The translations under genes were made by a program, and so were the position numbers. A stretch of DNA of 64,000 bases. It comes from Diphasiastrum complanatum. Lineage: Eukaryota > Streptophyta > Lycopodiopsida > Lycopodiales > Lycopodiaceae. The stretch lies in assembly GCA_029204225.1 (NCBI GenBank), contig CM055102.1, positions 40,103,220 to 40,167,219 of the forward strand. Direction: 5' to 3'. Shown here piece after piece: positions 16,111 to 29,900 of this stretch. Under the pieces are notes generated by a model. It was not told where the DNA came from and searched no databases. It saw nothing but the letters and a program-made list of their open reading frames with translations. The first letter of the stretch is position 1. Every line of letters starts with the position of its first letter.

Positions 16111-19100
16111 TTAGGGAGAACACTGCCTTACAAAATGAGCTATGCGATATGGAATCACTGGCAATTTCAGCACTAGTGTTGCCTCCCATTCATTAAGCAC
16201 AACATTGACCCTACTTGGACTAGTGCAGAATGGAAGTGGTATCTGCAATACATCATTTTAGGCTCAATAAGCGAACATTCCTGCAAATACACCTTCAAAT
16301 TTCCAGCATTAAAATTCAAGTCGAAACTTCACCATTAGCTTGTGACTTGATGCCCAAAGGTCATAAAAACAATGCAAAACCATTAACTGGTACAAAGTAA
16401 AAAGACCAACAAAACCTTCACATATAATAATCATACCTCAAGACCATTGGATATAGTTCCCTCTAAGAATATTTTTGAAATTGTTGCACACACTGACAAG
16501 CCTTGAAATTTAGACTGCAATAATGGCAACAAAATTCTTTTGAATGAAATGCTACACTTCTTATTATTCACTAAAAAATTCCACGCTTAAAAAGCATCCA
16601 ATGTCTCAATAGTTGAGAACGTAGAGTTATTAACAAACAAAACTGGTATGGTCACAAATATAGATACTTTCTGAAAGGCATCTCTGTAACACAACACCTA
16701 CATGTCTGAAGTTTTAACTCACCAAAGGTGCAAGATTAACATGAATATCAACTTCATCAACAGGATATCCATAATATTCCATCTTAGTCATCGTACCCTG
16801 CATTTGAATATCATAGTTTGCTTCTTGCATTTGTTGATCATCATTCTCTTCATTGTGACATGACCAAATTCTTGATTGTTCATCTATTACACTTGTGGGA
16901 GCCACTACATTCCCTTTGCTCATCTCCTTGCTACATGAAGCGGCAAACTTGGAAACATTCTTTCCTTTGCAATCATTGACAAGGTTAGACTTGGGCTCAG
17001 CTACAATGTTGGCGGGCTTATATGGGTTCTCTAAAGATGAAGAATCTGATGGTTCATCTACAAGCAATGATGGCAAATCAGCCAATGTTGCAGAAGTGGA
17101 CTGCCATGTGTCATTTTGAGTACCATCACTGGAAAATTTTAGACTGGAAGTACAACAGCAAGAAGACAATGGCTCCTCTGCTGTACTAATCCCTACTGTC
17201 CCAGGCAAAGAGGAAGACTGCAAGGAAGTGGAAAACAGTGCATCTGGACTTTGTAACAAAGTTGTTGAATGAGGACTTGGCGTGGTAAATGAGGAAACTG
17301 AAGGTATATCGGGGGGCTGTATGCAAGTTGACAAAACTTCCTTCTCAGAAGTGTCTGGAGGTAATGAAAAAGATTCAGTTACACCTGCAGCTCTGGAGGA
17401 AAGCTCAGAAGCTAAGTTTTCCAAGGGGTTCTTGCCAGAATTTTCAGAAGTGGAACAAGCCAGCAATGGGAATGATGGTTGCAAATCTGTTGACAATACA
17501 TCATAGTAATTCAGATGCAAAAGTTTACACGTAGCACCTCATATATTGGTTTCTTCTTTTCAAACTCACAAATTGGTTATTCAGTTCCAGACTTCACATT
17601 CAAAAAGCAAGATTAGGCAGAGCAAAAACAGTTCCTTAAGAAAATACCTGGAAGCTCAGTTACCAATAGCTTTGGACTTGCTCGAATGTGGTGTCTCCTC
17701 ACACTAGGTCCTTTGTACTTTAAATTTGGAAGTTTGAACCCTATCCAGAAATTAATGCTACTTGTAACAACATTCTTCAATGTAACAAAAAAGTAAGTAG
17801 ATTTTGACTTTCAATGCTTATTTCAAAGAAAGCCTTGAAGTTTAAAACGATACATGAAACACTAAAACAAAAGCTCAATTATTAGATGAAAGGTTTTAAT
17901 ATACAAAAATCAGTTGAGCATATCTCCAAAACAAGTTACTGCATAGTCATCACGCGGCATTGAAAATTAAAAACATTGTTTGCTACAATTGAATAAAACC
18001 ACAAAAACAAAGCTCTATCTAGGACCTAGGTGGACCTAAAAATGCAGCAAATAATGAGGTGTATATTCTGAATACTTCAGTGGATACTGGACACTTGAAC
18101 AAAGGTATCCTTCAAGAGACCACAAAACTAAAAGGTAATGTGACTGACAATTTCGAGCATTCATCAAGCTTTAATGTTAGCACAAACTGTTGAGGTTTAA
18201 GAATGAGAATCAATCCCATAACAAATTAAACATAAAATATAAATGGTCTCACCAGAAACCAGTTGAATTTTATATTTTTGGCCAATCCAGGTAAGAGCCA
18301 TTTCTATAACAAACAACTTGAGTGTTTTGTGTGACATAGCTTGTCGAAGGACAGATTCATTGTAGACTACATCATATACCCAGCAAGTACTGCCATCTGC
18401 ACCAATGGCAGTGACACAACTAATTATAAAGGCATAGAGATCAATTCTGAAGGATGGCAATTATATTGGCAAAGGTCTGTTAAGAGAATTTTATATATAT
18501 TTACGGTTCTTTTAAAGGTATTTCAACCACTAGGTGCCAATCCACTAACTTTTATCTAAAGATGTGATAGGCTCAGAACAGCTTAGTGGGAAGCGTATAT
18601 GCATCGCATTGCTTTCATTATGCTCGTCATTTATCGAATTGATTGCATCCTCAATATCTTTGGGTACTCCTTCCTCCCAATTTCCGGGGGCAGAAATCTG
18701 CACATGCTTACTCATACTGTAGGAGTCTTCAAGAATCAAAATCAAAAAGGCTAAGAAAATCAAGTCTAGTTCCTTGACCAATATTGCATAACAAAAAGGT
18801 CAGAGGTTTTATTTGCAAAAGATAAGTATTTCTGTGATGGAGCTAGCATAAGAGGAAGATAGCCAATATGACAAACGTATGGCCAGAAGCCTCTATACCT
18901 TTGCAGATCCACAAACATTCACCAAAATTTTTTGACTCTTTTCATTTGTTGTTTTCACAACAAAAAAAGGAGCAGGAAATATTTCCTCATATTGATCATC
19001 TGCACATTCATTGCTTGAACCCGGAATATTGATGCCTGCATTAGAAATGCCTTCATTATCCATGGCAGCCAACAATGCCTGCATGTAAAATCACGAGTGA

Positions 19101-19618
19101 TCGCATTTGAGTCATTGCCCAGTTATCCAATGTTAAACTAATGTGAATGCCTAAACTTTCTAGTTTATAGACATCTCTAAGATGGAATAAAGACATTAAA
19201 TTGCAAAACAGGTGGAATTGTGTGGAATGCTCTGTTCATTGTGCAAAATGTCATGTGCATAGTTTTAAATGGTTCCTAACAGACTCAACATGCAACAAAT
19301 AGCTTATGTGCACTAAATCCTACAAGGAGTTCTCTCTCAGATTTGTTTTCCTGGCCTTCAATCAGCATATATAAATAATATCACCCCAGAATCTGATTGT
19401 ATAAAAGTATCTCAAACCTAAAACCTGAAGAAATACACAAAGTCTCAACCAAGAACTTTATAAGACTTTCATACACATGACAATTAGCAGCACACACTAA
19501 GTGACAGAAAATGACACACCTCGATGTCTGGATTCTCTGGAGCAATGTTTTCCTCACGGGCCTGCTTGTAGTTTTGAAGAAATGCTAGCATATCCTCCAT
19601 CTCCATCTTTATAGTCAT
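16111..19618 (-). CDS. PIH1-domain protein (R2TP/dynein-assembly co-chaperone family), complete, 7 coding exons
   Basis: Exons are 19618-19520, 19078-18899, 18697-18550, 18396-18253, 17486-16723, 16514-16437 and 16242-16111. Their phases match and they give 514 residues. The start ATG at 19618 has an in-frame stop just upstream. Residues about 70-190 form the PIH1 domain: PAPFFVVKTTNEKSQKILVN, then ISAPGNWEEGVP, IRFPLSCSEPITSLDK, and the hallmark STCWVYDVVYNESVL followed by KLFVIEMALTWIGQKYKIQL. Residues about 191-415, in one 764-bp exon, are a Ser/Thr/Pro-rich linker. Residues about 420-514 look like the C-terminal CS/PIH1-C beta-sandwich (SVCATISKIFLEGTI, VNVVLNEWEATLVLKLPVIP). PIH1 proteins work with HSP90 and RuvB-like ATPases on snoRNP, polymerase or axonemal dynein assembly. 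Which role applies is not visible, so I give no symbol. The linker exon is duplicated at 85-848. Confidence 0.88.
16639..17660. repeat. Direct repeat, right copy (identical to 1-1022)
   Basis: Contains the whole fifth coding exon of the PIH1-family gene with about 80 bp of the following intron and 170 bp of the preceding one. It lies in the intact gene, so this is the ancestral context. Confidence 0.95.
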
Positions 19619-22400
19619 TCTTATTTAAGAAGAGCAATGTGCCTTCATGTTGAAGAGCCCAATAGCTCACCTAAGAATGGCCTAACAAGAACAAGTCAAT
19701 CAATCAGATCATAACACATTAAAGGTACGACAATAATCAGAAAAGAAAAAAGCACCTTGTTTCATTAATCTGAAGTCACCTTGTAAGACATTATCACAAG
19801 CCAAGATCTAAGTCCACTAGGATAATAGAGTTAGTCATAATCAGAAAACCAAAAAGATAGCAAGATTGGCTTCGAGATGCCATGTAGACAAATGCTCACC
19901 TTCAGCTAACCCTACAAACCAATCTAGAATCCCTCTTTCGATTTGCCAATTAGCCCCCTTCTAATTCAGTTGCTCCACTACTTTTTCTTAGAATTACAAA
20001 GCATTCGTAAGGCAGCCTTGGTCAAATGTCTGCCAGCATTAGAGTGGTGTGGCAATATTTCAAACACACTTTCCAGTCTTGGAGCATACCTCAAATAGAG
20101 TGATAATCAAGATGTAGACAACAAGGAAAATAGATCAATGACACTTTATGCCAATAGCAAATGATTCAGCTTGAGTGGCGAACACGCTATTGGAGACGAT
20201 AAAAAAACCACATGATCAAGAATAAACAACAATGTCATAGACAGCAAAACATGTCTGAATGTCCTAAGCTCCAAATTCACCTCAAGGTGTAAGAGAATCA
20301 CAACAACAAATATAAAATATATAACACAAAATGATCGAGTATCTCTATGCACACTAATTTGCTCACTCTTAGTTGCTCATCTAGATTCTACTCTATGTTT
20401 GTCTCTAATCATCTTTTATTTCCATAAGCTATTTTTTAATGTCTATGTAGTGAACTGGTCCACTTTATTATACTTCAACGATTGTTTTCACATGTAACTA
20501 ATCCTACTTCAATTGTCTATTTACTTTGTCCAGGCTCTTTATATGACACTGATCTGAAACACTCACCCTTAACTATATATCCAAAAAAGAATTGCTTTCT
20601 GAGCTCAACAAGATCTGGATGTAATCTGACTGATGGTAAGACTTTTAAGAAAATGTGTGCAGCTATATCATGCCATTTTTAACATAATTTTTTCAATACC
20701 ACTTCAGTCCCTAACATAAGATAACATATCGCAATATTTTTGGTCCTAGAGTGGCCGTGAGGCTTATTTGTCGAAGTTATGCAGCGTTGATCTTCATAAA
20801 ATAACCTGTAGGTTCTGATTTTCTTAATTTTTGCCATTTCAATAGCTTCCTTAACCTAACTGCTTTTCTAGTAGCTTATGATGAAGCTACATAATTTACC
20901 TCAACTAATGACAATGCTACATGTTTGTAACTTTTACTACTAGGATGCCACGTCATATTTTTTATGAGTGTGCATGAGGTGTCACTTTCTAAATTTAGCT
21001 CTAGGTGTCAAGTGGACCATGTGTCCTACTTGACCTACTTGTTACATATGCATAATGTTGAAAGTACGGTACTAAGGACCATAAATGAGTCTACAAAAGA
21101 CTCCAAGAGTGATTGATTGATTGATACACCTATCTATTGCAAAACTAGTCACCAATTTCTTGATCTAGAAAAGCAATTTAGGATCCCACAAGCAAGAGCA
21201 ATCTAATGCAATGATCAAACATGGAAATCCGACCACATTACCCACATATTGAGAGCTTTGCTTTCTCACAATTTTTCTTCCATCTAACAATGTACAAAAG
21301 CCGAGCGCCACAATTCATCTCCATTTTGTTGGGATTCGACAGGTGGATCAACCTTCAATGCATGTTGCAACAAAATGCTCTACGTGCTGTTGGCAGTCGC
21401 ACTCGGACAACATCTGATTCAGTTGGAGAATCTGTCTGGCTGTGACAGATGTACTGAGTTGAATACCAAAACAATACAAGAGATTAATCAGAAGTCACAA
21501 AAAACTTTTCTACAATTATATTCCAACTTCATCTTGGACTATAGTATAGGATTGCTCAAAGGCTGGCTATTGAATATCTAAATGTTACCCAATACCATCA
21601 AATTACCTTCTTGAACCATTAGTGTCTACCCAATCATGTTGTGAAATGTGCTCTTTAAATTCCATTTGAAAAGGAAGGCGGCATATAGAGTTTATTTCTC
21701 TAAATAATTGCATGGATGCCCAAATACTTACAGTGATATCGAGTTTCATGTGGAGTGGAAAGTCTGATCTTCTGACAAAAGTTAAAAGTAGAATCACAAA
21801 TCAAAGAACATCATAGAATATTGCACAACCAATTCTCAGCTGGAATAAAATACCTTTGAAAAATTAAAAATGTAGCAGAACAGTATTCAAAAATCAATTG
21901 TGGCCATTTTCCCTTGAATAGATTACTGTAGTTCAATAAGCAGAGCCATCGGCATCACAAAAGCTTTAGAGAAAGGGTTCTTGAACATCAATTCCCACCC
22001 AGAATGAAAAATTTTGGCAATCTTCTTTCAATACAAAACTCCTACCTCAAACGACAATCTATTATACACAAAGTCAAAAAGGTATTGCATGTACATTACA
22101 AATGGTCTCAACAATAACTGAATCAAAAGAAGACCAAGCTGTAGCTGTACATAAAATAAAGGGATGGCATCAGAAGTGCTTGAGAATGGATCATTTGAGC
22201 GCATAACGCCCATTCGTTTTAAACAAGTTTTTTATCATCGCCATATGCCTCAACTATTGTAAGGAATATTCACATCAGATAAGAGATCTTATCACTCTTC
22301 TCACATATATGCTGCACTTCAAAAAAGCATATCTTCTACAGAAGTAACCCCACAAGCTATAATATCTTCAACAATGCAAGAAAATACGATATGTTATACA

Positions 22401-22560
22401 ACTAGCCATGCAATATCCATAACAAAGCTCTTGAGAAGGTGATGTTAAGTGCAGATAAACTACTAGCATTCCATCAATGCTACAAAACTAGCCATGCAAT
22501 ATCCATAAGAAAGCTCCTAAGAAGGTGGTGTAAGGTACAGATAACCTAATAACATTCTAT
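22401..22560. repeat. Tandem duplication, period 86 bp
   Basis: ACTAGCCATGCAATATCCAT begins at 22401 and again at 22487. The following AAGCTC..GAGAAGGTG and GTGCAGATAA segments repeat with a few substitutions. Confidence 0.8.
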
Positions 22561-23389
22561 TCCATTCTCCGATGAGACATTCTACTCCCTTTCATGAAAA
22601 AAGCAAGCAAACAGAATCAACTCCCAGCATTATTACATCATTGATCTTTAACCCTTGTAACTGCAAGGTTGATACATGTCCCAAGTTAGGGCATCGCCAA
22701 CATTCTCTCCTGGTCATCTCGTCTCATCTCTTCTTCTTCAATCAATCAAATCATGAGCAGTCGATGCTCCTTCCCACCACAAAAGAAAAGATTGGATCGA
22801 AGACAAGCCCACAATAAATAAAATAAAATAAAACAAATCAAAAAGACAGCCTCTGGAAGTATGCAAAAGCAACACTAACGAGAAGAGCCATAAAACAAAC
22901 GATAATCGTTGACTGAAAACGGTAAGAAATAATGAACTAGAAGGACCAACATCCTTCACAAAACAAAACATCATCAAACTTCATTTAATGAAAAGAAATC
23001 AGAAACAAACGCATCATCAAAACGACAAAGCAAGAAGACAGTGACCAAGAAGCATCAACATTCTTCGTACCAAAAAACATTGTCACACTTTCAGAAAAGG
23101 CAACCGTACCAGTAACGCAAAACCATAAAATGCATCCTCAAAACGATAACATCTACCTCAATATAAGTTTCCTGTCTTTCTCGAAGCCTATGCCGATGCT
23201 TCACACATAGATTGGAGCTCAAATCAGGACCTATGCTGGATCATTATCCAAAAACTTCGATCTCAGGCGCATAAACAACGACAGCGAAACAATATTATTG
23301 TAAGCATAGAGTATGTTATCAGGAAAATCTTTCACAATCAGCAACACAGACATCGATCAGGACAACAGAGACAGGAAGAAAATGCTATT

Positions 23390-23530
23390 TGCAGCGATCA
23401 ATCGCCGATAAGCTCTCAGTCTAACTGTCCGTCTCACGCCGTCAGGCTCGGCGGTCTCGCCCCAAGCACCAGAGGTAACGGACCCTAGACGGCGTCATCT
23501 GGAGCGTCGAGGCCGGCTCTTCAGCTTAGC
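23390..23530 (-). promoter_or_regulatory. GC-rich patch, possible distal 5' end of the PIH1 gene
   Basis: About 140 bp with many CG dinucleotides (e.g. CGCCGTCAGGCTCGGCGG) stand out from A+T-rich surroundings. Plant 5' ends are often like this. Of the two minus-strand genes, only the PIH1 gene starts below it, so a non-coding first exon with a long 5' UTR intron is possible. No splice evidence was found. Confidence 0.2.
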
Positions 23531-26120
23531 GTCTACAAATATTTGATGACGTGCACTTTTCATTTGTAATTTGTAATTTCTTTGATAATGACGTGAAATG
23601 TTTTCCGTTCAAATAACTTTAAAATGGGTATTAAGTGGCCTTATCAAATAAAAGAGAAATGACGAAAGCTGCAGCCGCAGTTACACTAGCGACATCAGAG
23701 CGACGCTGCCTCCTGGGACCTTGCATTTTGGAGACATGCTGGATGACGTCGAATTTTTCTCCATCCAAAGAATTTTAAAATAGGTATTCTCTCGCCTTAT
23801 GTGAAGTTTTACACGTGTGGGACACCCCAAAAGTGTGATTGGTCTCCTAAAGATGTGGGTGATTGCACAGAGATCAAGCTATAGATTGAATTCCAAGATC
23901 TATCTCACAAATCTAAGGCAAGAGGACATAAAACCATGCATAAATCATTCACCAAAGTACACTCACACGTGTGGCAACTCATGATGAAAAATACTAAGTG
24001 TCATAAAGGCTTGCTCTCGGGTAAAGAGAGAAATCAAGTACAAGCTCTTGGGTAGAGAGAGAAGACAAGAAAAGCTAGAAATGTAGAAACTCCAATTTCT
24101 CTCCAAAAAACTACATAGAATTGATCTATCACTCATACAAGTAGCAACTCGAGGTGGAGAGGAGTGAAACATTTGTATGATAGTACATGGTTACATGATC
24201 CTTATTACACTGATTATTACTTATTACTCAAAGTACTTTTCTTGGGACCTTCCAAATGAAATTTTAGGAACAAAGAGGTAACATCATACAAAGTTTTGTC
24301 CCATTTTGTGCTCAATCGAGCAATATCATTCATATTGTCATGCCATGCCTACTATAGTATTATAGAATGGACACATAATAGATATCAAAATAGAAGCAGC
24401 AATACAATCCTATAGAGTGGAGTGCACCATCATAAGAGCATGTTTCATCTGCCATAGAGATACATCTACGAGCAGAAAATGTATAGTTTGTGCCTTAAGA
24501 GATCGTCTACCATTAGAAATTACAGGGTTTGCCACCTAGTACTAGTTGATTTACATTTAAATTCTTGAGTATGATTTGACTTACAATTTACATTTCTTTG
24601 AGCCCTAGGAGACAAGATTGACAATTATACTTAAATATATTGTTTTAGCTCTTTTTGCCACTTGTAATGCTTGCTTGATGATGATAAAGAACAATGTACC
24701 AGGGTAGAAAGATGCATCATTTAACCTACAAATTCTCATGTTCCCTACCTTCTTGTGATTTGCCCAATGTCACCATAAATGCTACTGAGCTATCAAGAAC
24801 ATTGCCCGACACAAATTCTCATTATTAATTATTTGTTAAGATTAGCTAATTCAACTTGTTTCATTGTGCTGAAATATGTAGACTTTAGATCACAAAGTAA
24901 GGCCAAGCCAAGGATACAAAGCTCCCAACTTCCACTCATGCAATAGCTGAGATATTTATCTACCCCCCTGCCCATCCACAATTCGACTCCTATCGATTGT
25001 GATTCCTACCGGGACCATTCTCATTATCTACTCAAATGAGACAACAAAAATAGCAAATATTGTCATTAAGCATTCAAACCTTAGTGGCTGATGGAATCCA
25101 AAGAGTTGCCTCGTGGCAATCTCGTAAAAAGTAAGGCCACTAACATGTGTCAATAGAGGCTCACTAAAACATCAAGATTTTTATACCTAACAATCTCCCT
25201 ACAATCACAAAAGCCCTTTTTCATTTGTGTTATCTTGTGTAACGTGTACCTTCAATATTGAGCTCTACCTCTTGTGGTTAAGAAAGTTCAATTAAGGCCT
25301 ATTTAATTCGAAGTCATGCTATTCTGAGCTCATTCATTACAAAATTTGTCGAGGGAAATGGATCAAATGAAAGAACCTTGAGAGAGACTAGATAGGTGCT
25401 CAGGCATAGGACCATAGTAGACATATAATCAGAAGAATATTTAGCAATGTTGACCTGATGCAATTGCGAATAATCAACATATGAACTTGTGACATTTTTA
25501 ATCATTGAAACGTGTTATAACAAAACCTGGTGGATTCCATTAGTGTTACCACCTTTAGAAGATGACTTGATCATCCAAAGAATAAGAATTGTGTTAGATG
25601 CAATCAATCAACCCTAAAACTTGTGGTCGATGCAATCAGCCATCTTAAGAACTCATGTTGGATGTGATTCATCAATTAAGGGATATGTATTGGATGCCGT
25701 TTGCTCCCATTTTGACCCCCAGCGGTGCTGTATGTGATGATTTCTGTGATGTGGTAAAATTCCTAGTATATGCACATGACAACTCCTTTTTGTCATAAAC
25801 TGCAGTTAGTAAAAAATCTCATTTTACTTTCAAATAGAATGAAGATCTGACCAACTAAGGACTTTGAAAGTGAATTGATGCTGTCAAACATCTGCATAAC
25901 ATGGAGTGTACGGACTTCAGTGCTGCTTTATTTCATAACAGATATTTTGGATGCTTGTCCTGCCTGCTTTTGCGATTGGAGAGATACCTGTTACAAAATA
26001 GTTCCTAGTATCTCTTCAAACTGTCAGCCATACACAGAACATCTTGTATAGCTCAATCACAACAAACCTACAAACTATTACAATGCAGCATGTTGCCTAT
26101 TCACTTCAAGGTTAATGAAT

Positions 26121-26261
26121 ATATTTAGTTGCTTGGATTGCAGAAAGCTTAAACATTAACTTTTGACGAAATTCCAAGTGCTGCACCTCAATATTTAGTT
26201 GCTTGGATTGCAGAAAGCTTCAACGTAAACTTTTGACGAAATTCCAAGTGCTGCACCTCAA
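26121..26261. repeat. Tandem duplication, period 70 bp
   Basis: ATATTTAGTTGCTTGGATTG begins at 26121 and at 26191. The two units differ at only a few bases (AAACATTAAC versus CAACGTAAAC). Confidence 0.9.
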
Positions 26262-26930
26262 TCTCAGGCATATAAGTGCCTTGTAAGGCTTTTCTTATAT
26301 CCACATATGAGGATGATGTAAAAATCAAATACAAGTTAACACTAAAGCGACATAGGTTTTAAATACTGCACTAAAGAGACAATAATGAGTTTTAAACTCC
26401 ATGTATACATTGAGTAAAAGGAATCGATGGTACCTCACTAGTAGGAAACATCAGTGGTTATGAGAAATTGCTGTTGGAGGAAAATATGAGATGGGCATGC
26501 AGAATTTAGGAGCACGAAGTTGATGCCTGTTGAACAGGCGAAATATAAGGACTTGCATCTTATAAAAATCATATTCATCAAATGCTCAATTTCCAGACAA
26601 TAGTTGATGTTTGCTAGCATCCTGCCATCTTCCATAGTTACGATGCCAGATCCTAAAATGCAAATGCTATGCTATTCCTACAGAGGCCAGAGAATAACTT
26701 GCTCTTTTACCAATACAAAATACAAGGTTTTACAGTCTAGTCTTAATCAATATCCATAACGCTAATTGTAAGAAAAGCAAAGTTAGATTGCCTGCACAGC
26801 AACTGAATTGCAAGCATAACAGCTCAAAAAGCAAGCACTGTTCATGGAATCCTCTTAAAATACTACAAATTTTAATACAATTTGAAAGTTCGTAGAAGTG
26901 TACAAGGTACACTGTTACAGCAAAACTTGA

Positions 26931-29900
26931 TTACTTGTGAAGAATGCACTTCTCATATAAAGAGAGAATATTTTTCTTGCTGGGATTCCGCAGTAAAAAA
27001 AGTTCTTCTGCAAACCCTGCATTTACAAGTTCTTGTTTAAGCTTTGGAATAGTGAACCTCAAATAATCCTGAGAATCTTTCACGTCCTTAGAGGAGTCTT
27101 CTTCATGCTTGGAGTCACTCTCTGCAGGTGTGCGAGGGCTGTTGCCATTTTCAACATTAAAATCAAATCTGGGTTTTTTTCGCAAGCTCGTAGGGGCTCC
27201 AAAGTCTATATCCATCTCTTCGACCGAGTCTCTGACTTCAGCAACTTCAGTGACAGGTCTCTTTCTTCGGCCGGAGCTTTCTGCTTGGTAAACCCTCAAC
27301 TTTGTCTCTGCGGCTGTTTCATTCAGACGTACTGTAGTAAGCTCATGTTGTAGTTTATCCAGCTTATTTTGAACCGTTTGCAGTTGGACAGAGAGGGCCT
27401 CAGCTCGTGCATTAGCCTCAGCATGTCCAGCTCTTTCAGTGGCTAACAGACCCTCCAAAACCTCTACAGTATTGGCTCTTTGCTTATGTGCCGAATTCAA
27501 GAGTTGCTCCATTTCGTGCTCCCCTTCTTCAAGTCTCTTTTCTAATGAAGCTGCCATGCCAACAGCTTCTCTTTCTTTTTGTTTCAGTCTTTCCAATTCC
27601 TGCAACTGCTCCTGTTTGTCTCTTTCCAGAGCTTCACACTGTCTTTCGGCTCTCTCAATTAGGGCTAGCCTTTCCACAGCTAATCGCATGGCCTCCAGTT
27701 TTTCTCTTTCAAATGTAGTTGCTGCCTTTTTAGCCTTTTCAGCTTCATCAGCAGCTCGTTTAGCATCATTTTGTAAAATTGTACATTTCTCTTCTGTTTC
27801 TCCTAGTTTCTTCACAGATATGTTTAGGTTTTCCTCTATATAGGCTCTTTCCTGATAAGTAGAATCAAGCTCTCTCTGCTTAATCTGGAACGTGTTTTTA
27901 ACATTAACTATTTCCTTTTGAAGATGCCTTACTTCTGCTTGTAATGTGACTATTTCTTCTACTTGTGCCGTCAGTTTAGCTTCCTTTTCCTGATTCAAAT
28001 TGCAGCAACACGACTATCAGAGAACTAAACCTGACAATGCTGTCAGTGTAGTTGCAATAGAACTATTAAGGAATTAATCTTCATGTCACAATGGCAAACT
28101 GCCACACGGCATACTGAACAGTGACAAAAAGCCACATGGCATACTGAGCTTACCTGCAGACGTGATTTCAATGAGGAGACATTATGATCACTCTCTTCAA
28201 GTTTGGCTTGTACCTGCCTCACTTCCTTTTCCTGCAAAGACAAATGTGGTAAAAATTGTGCCAACTACTATGTGAACAAACTACTGTCACAATACAAGAG
28301 AAACTGTCACAAAGAATGTGCTATACATTTTCATGAAGAATAGAGAAGTCTTGATCCTAACCTGAATGGAGTCTAACATAATTGAGCATGGCTTCTAAGG
28401 ATCTAAATGTCATCAATGCGGCTACCAGCCAGAAACCATAATTATATACCCTTCACTTGGATATATCCAACAAATACTATGGATATTGAAAGAGAATAAG
28501 AGCCAGTTTACAAAATTTCCAAACTGGCTAGAGGCAGCAGCCCTTTTATAAAATGTCTTCAGAATCTTATCACAATTAACTAAATACAGGAATCTGGATA
28601 AGAAATTGTTATCAGACGAAGTTATAAAGGAGCCCATTCTATCTGCATCTCAGCCTCATATCAACAAAATGAGTTTATAGGGAGACTTGGCCAAGTTACA
28701 TTTCAATAAAGTTCATGCGAATCACAATAATTTTCACTACATAACATAAATAGTAAATATAGAATGCACCAGGAGGAAAACAAAAATTAGAAGTCCATTG
28801 AATCATTTACTTAAGGCACGGGCAAGGAGTAATATAATGTGCTTGAAGGACTTTCATAGCGATATATCCCTCAACTTGAATCAACCTAGACTGCTCAAAA
28901 GACTAGCTGAAGACATTGACTTCAATTCCAAAATATTGCCCCTCCGTCCTTTTTCCCTCTAGGGAGGGCCCCTCCCTTTAAAATATATGGAGAATAAATT
29001 GAGTAATTGATATTTACTTCTGAGATGGCTTGGAAGACATCTCCATATACTCCACCAAAGAGAAAACTAGATGAATTCATTGAGCAACCATTCTTTATGA
29101 CCTTTCCCTTTACAAATATTGTACAGAAAAAAATCAGGCCTAATATAACAGCATTTTACTCCTCATCTATTTTCCAAACAAAACAGGAGGAAATTTTGCC
29201 TTGTGGTCTAAGATCTAATTGGAACCCTTACCTTCTGATCAACTACTACAGAAAGCTCTGCTCGAACTGCATCTTCTCTCTGCTGTGCTTGCTTCACAGC
29301 CCTGTCGCGATGCAAAGTAGCTTTGTCTATCACCACACGAGATTCTGTGACAGCTGCATCATGCTTTCGTCTCCATTCAGCAGCCTCCTCCTTTGCAGCT
29401 TCTGACTGTTCTCGAGCAGCAGCTAGCCTAGCTTCTGCTGCACTATATTTACTCTGTAGTGCCATCAATTCAGCTCCTCGACGCTCTTTCTCTGTCCTCG
29501 AATCAGCAGCAATATGATCATATTTGCTTCGCCATTCTGCTGCTTCTTTCATGGCTGCCTCCAGCTGCTCTGAAAGACTAATGCACTTTTCCTCTATTTT
29601 GCTAATCTTATTTTGAAGGGCAGCATTTTGAGTGGAAGAATGTTCAGAAGTTGACTTGAAGTCGGCCATTGCTGTTTCATACCTTCTCTTCCACTCCTGT
29701 GAATCTCGTTGGGCAGCATCTGCCTGCCTGCTAATGAGTGATATCTTATCTTCCATAGATCGACACTTCAACTCAAGAGCTGTATGTTTGGAAAGTGCTT
29801 GATCGTGTTCACGTTTGAATACATCATGTAAAGAGCTTTGCAAACTGTTAAACCATAGCCAGACAAACTCAGGATAACAACAACTACTTAACCGCATCTG

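Larger units (their letters stand above)
19619..26930. other. Spacer between PIH1 and GBP genes
   Basis: No coding family is recognisable on either strand. It includes the PIH1 5' flank (19619 upward), a GC-rich patch at 23390-23530, an 86-bp tandem duplication near 22400 and a 70-bp one near 26121. The 3' UTR of the GBP gene should occupy the last few hundred bases below 26931. Confidence 0.5.

Noticed and set aside
27033-27843. Plus-strand frames of 60-134 codons
   Set aside because: Antisense shadows of GBP exon 14, whose coiled-coil coding on the minus strand is clear.
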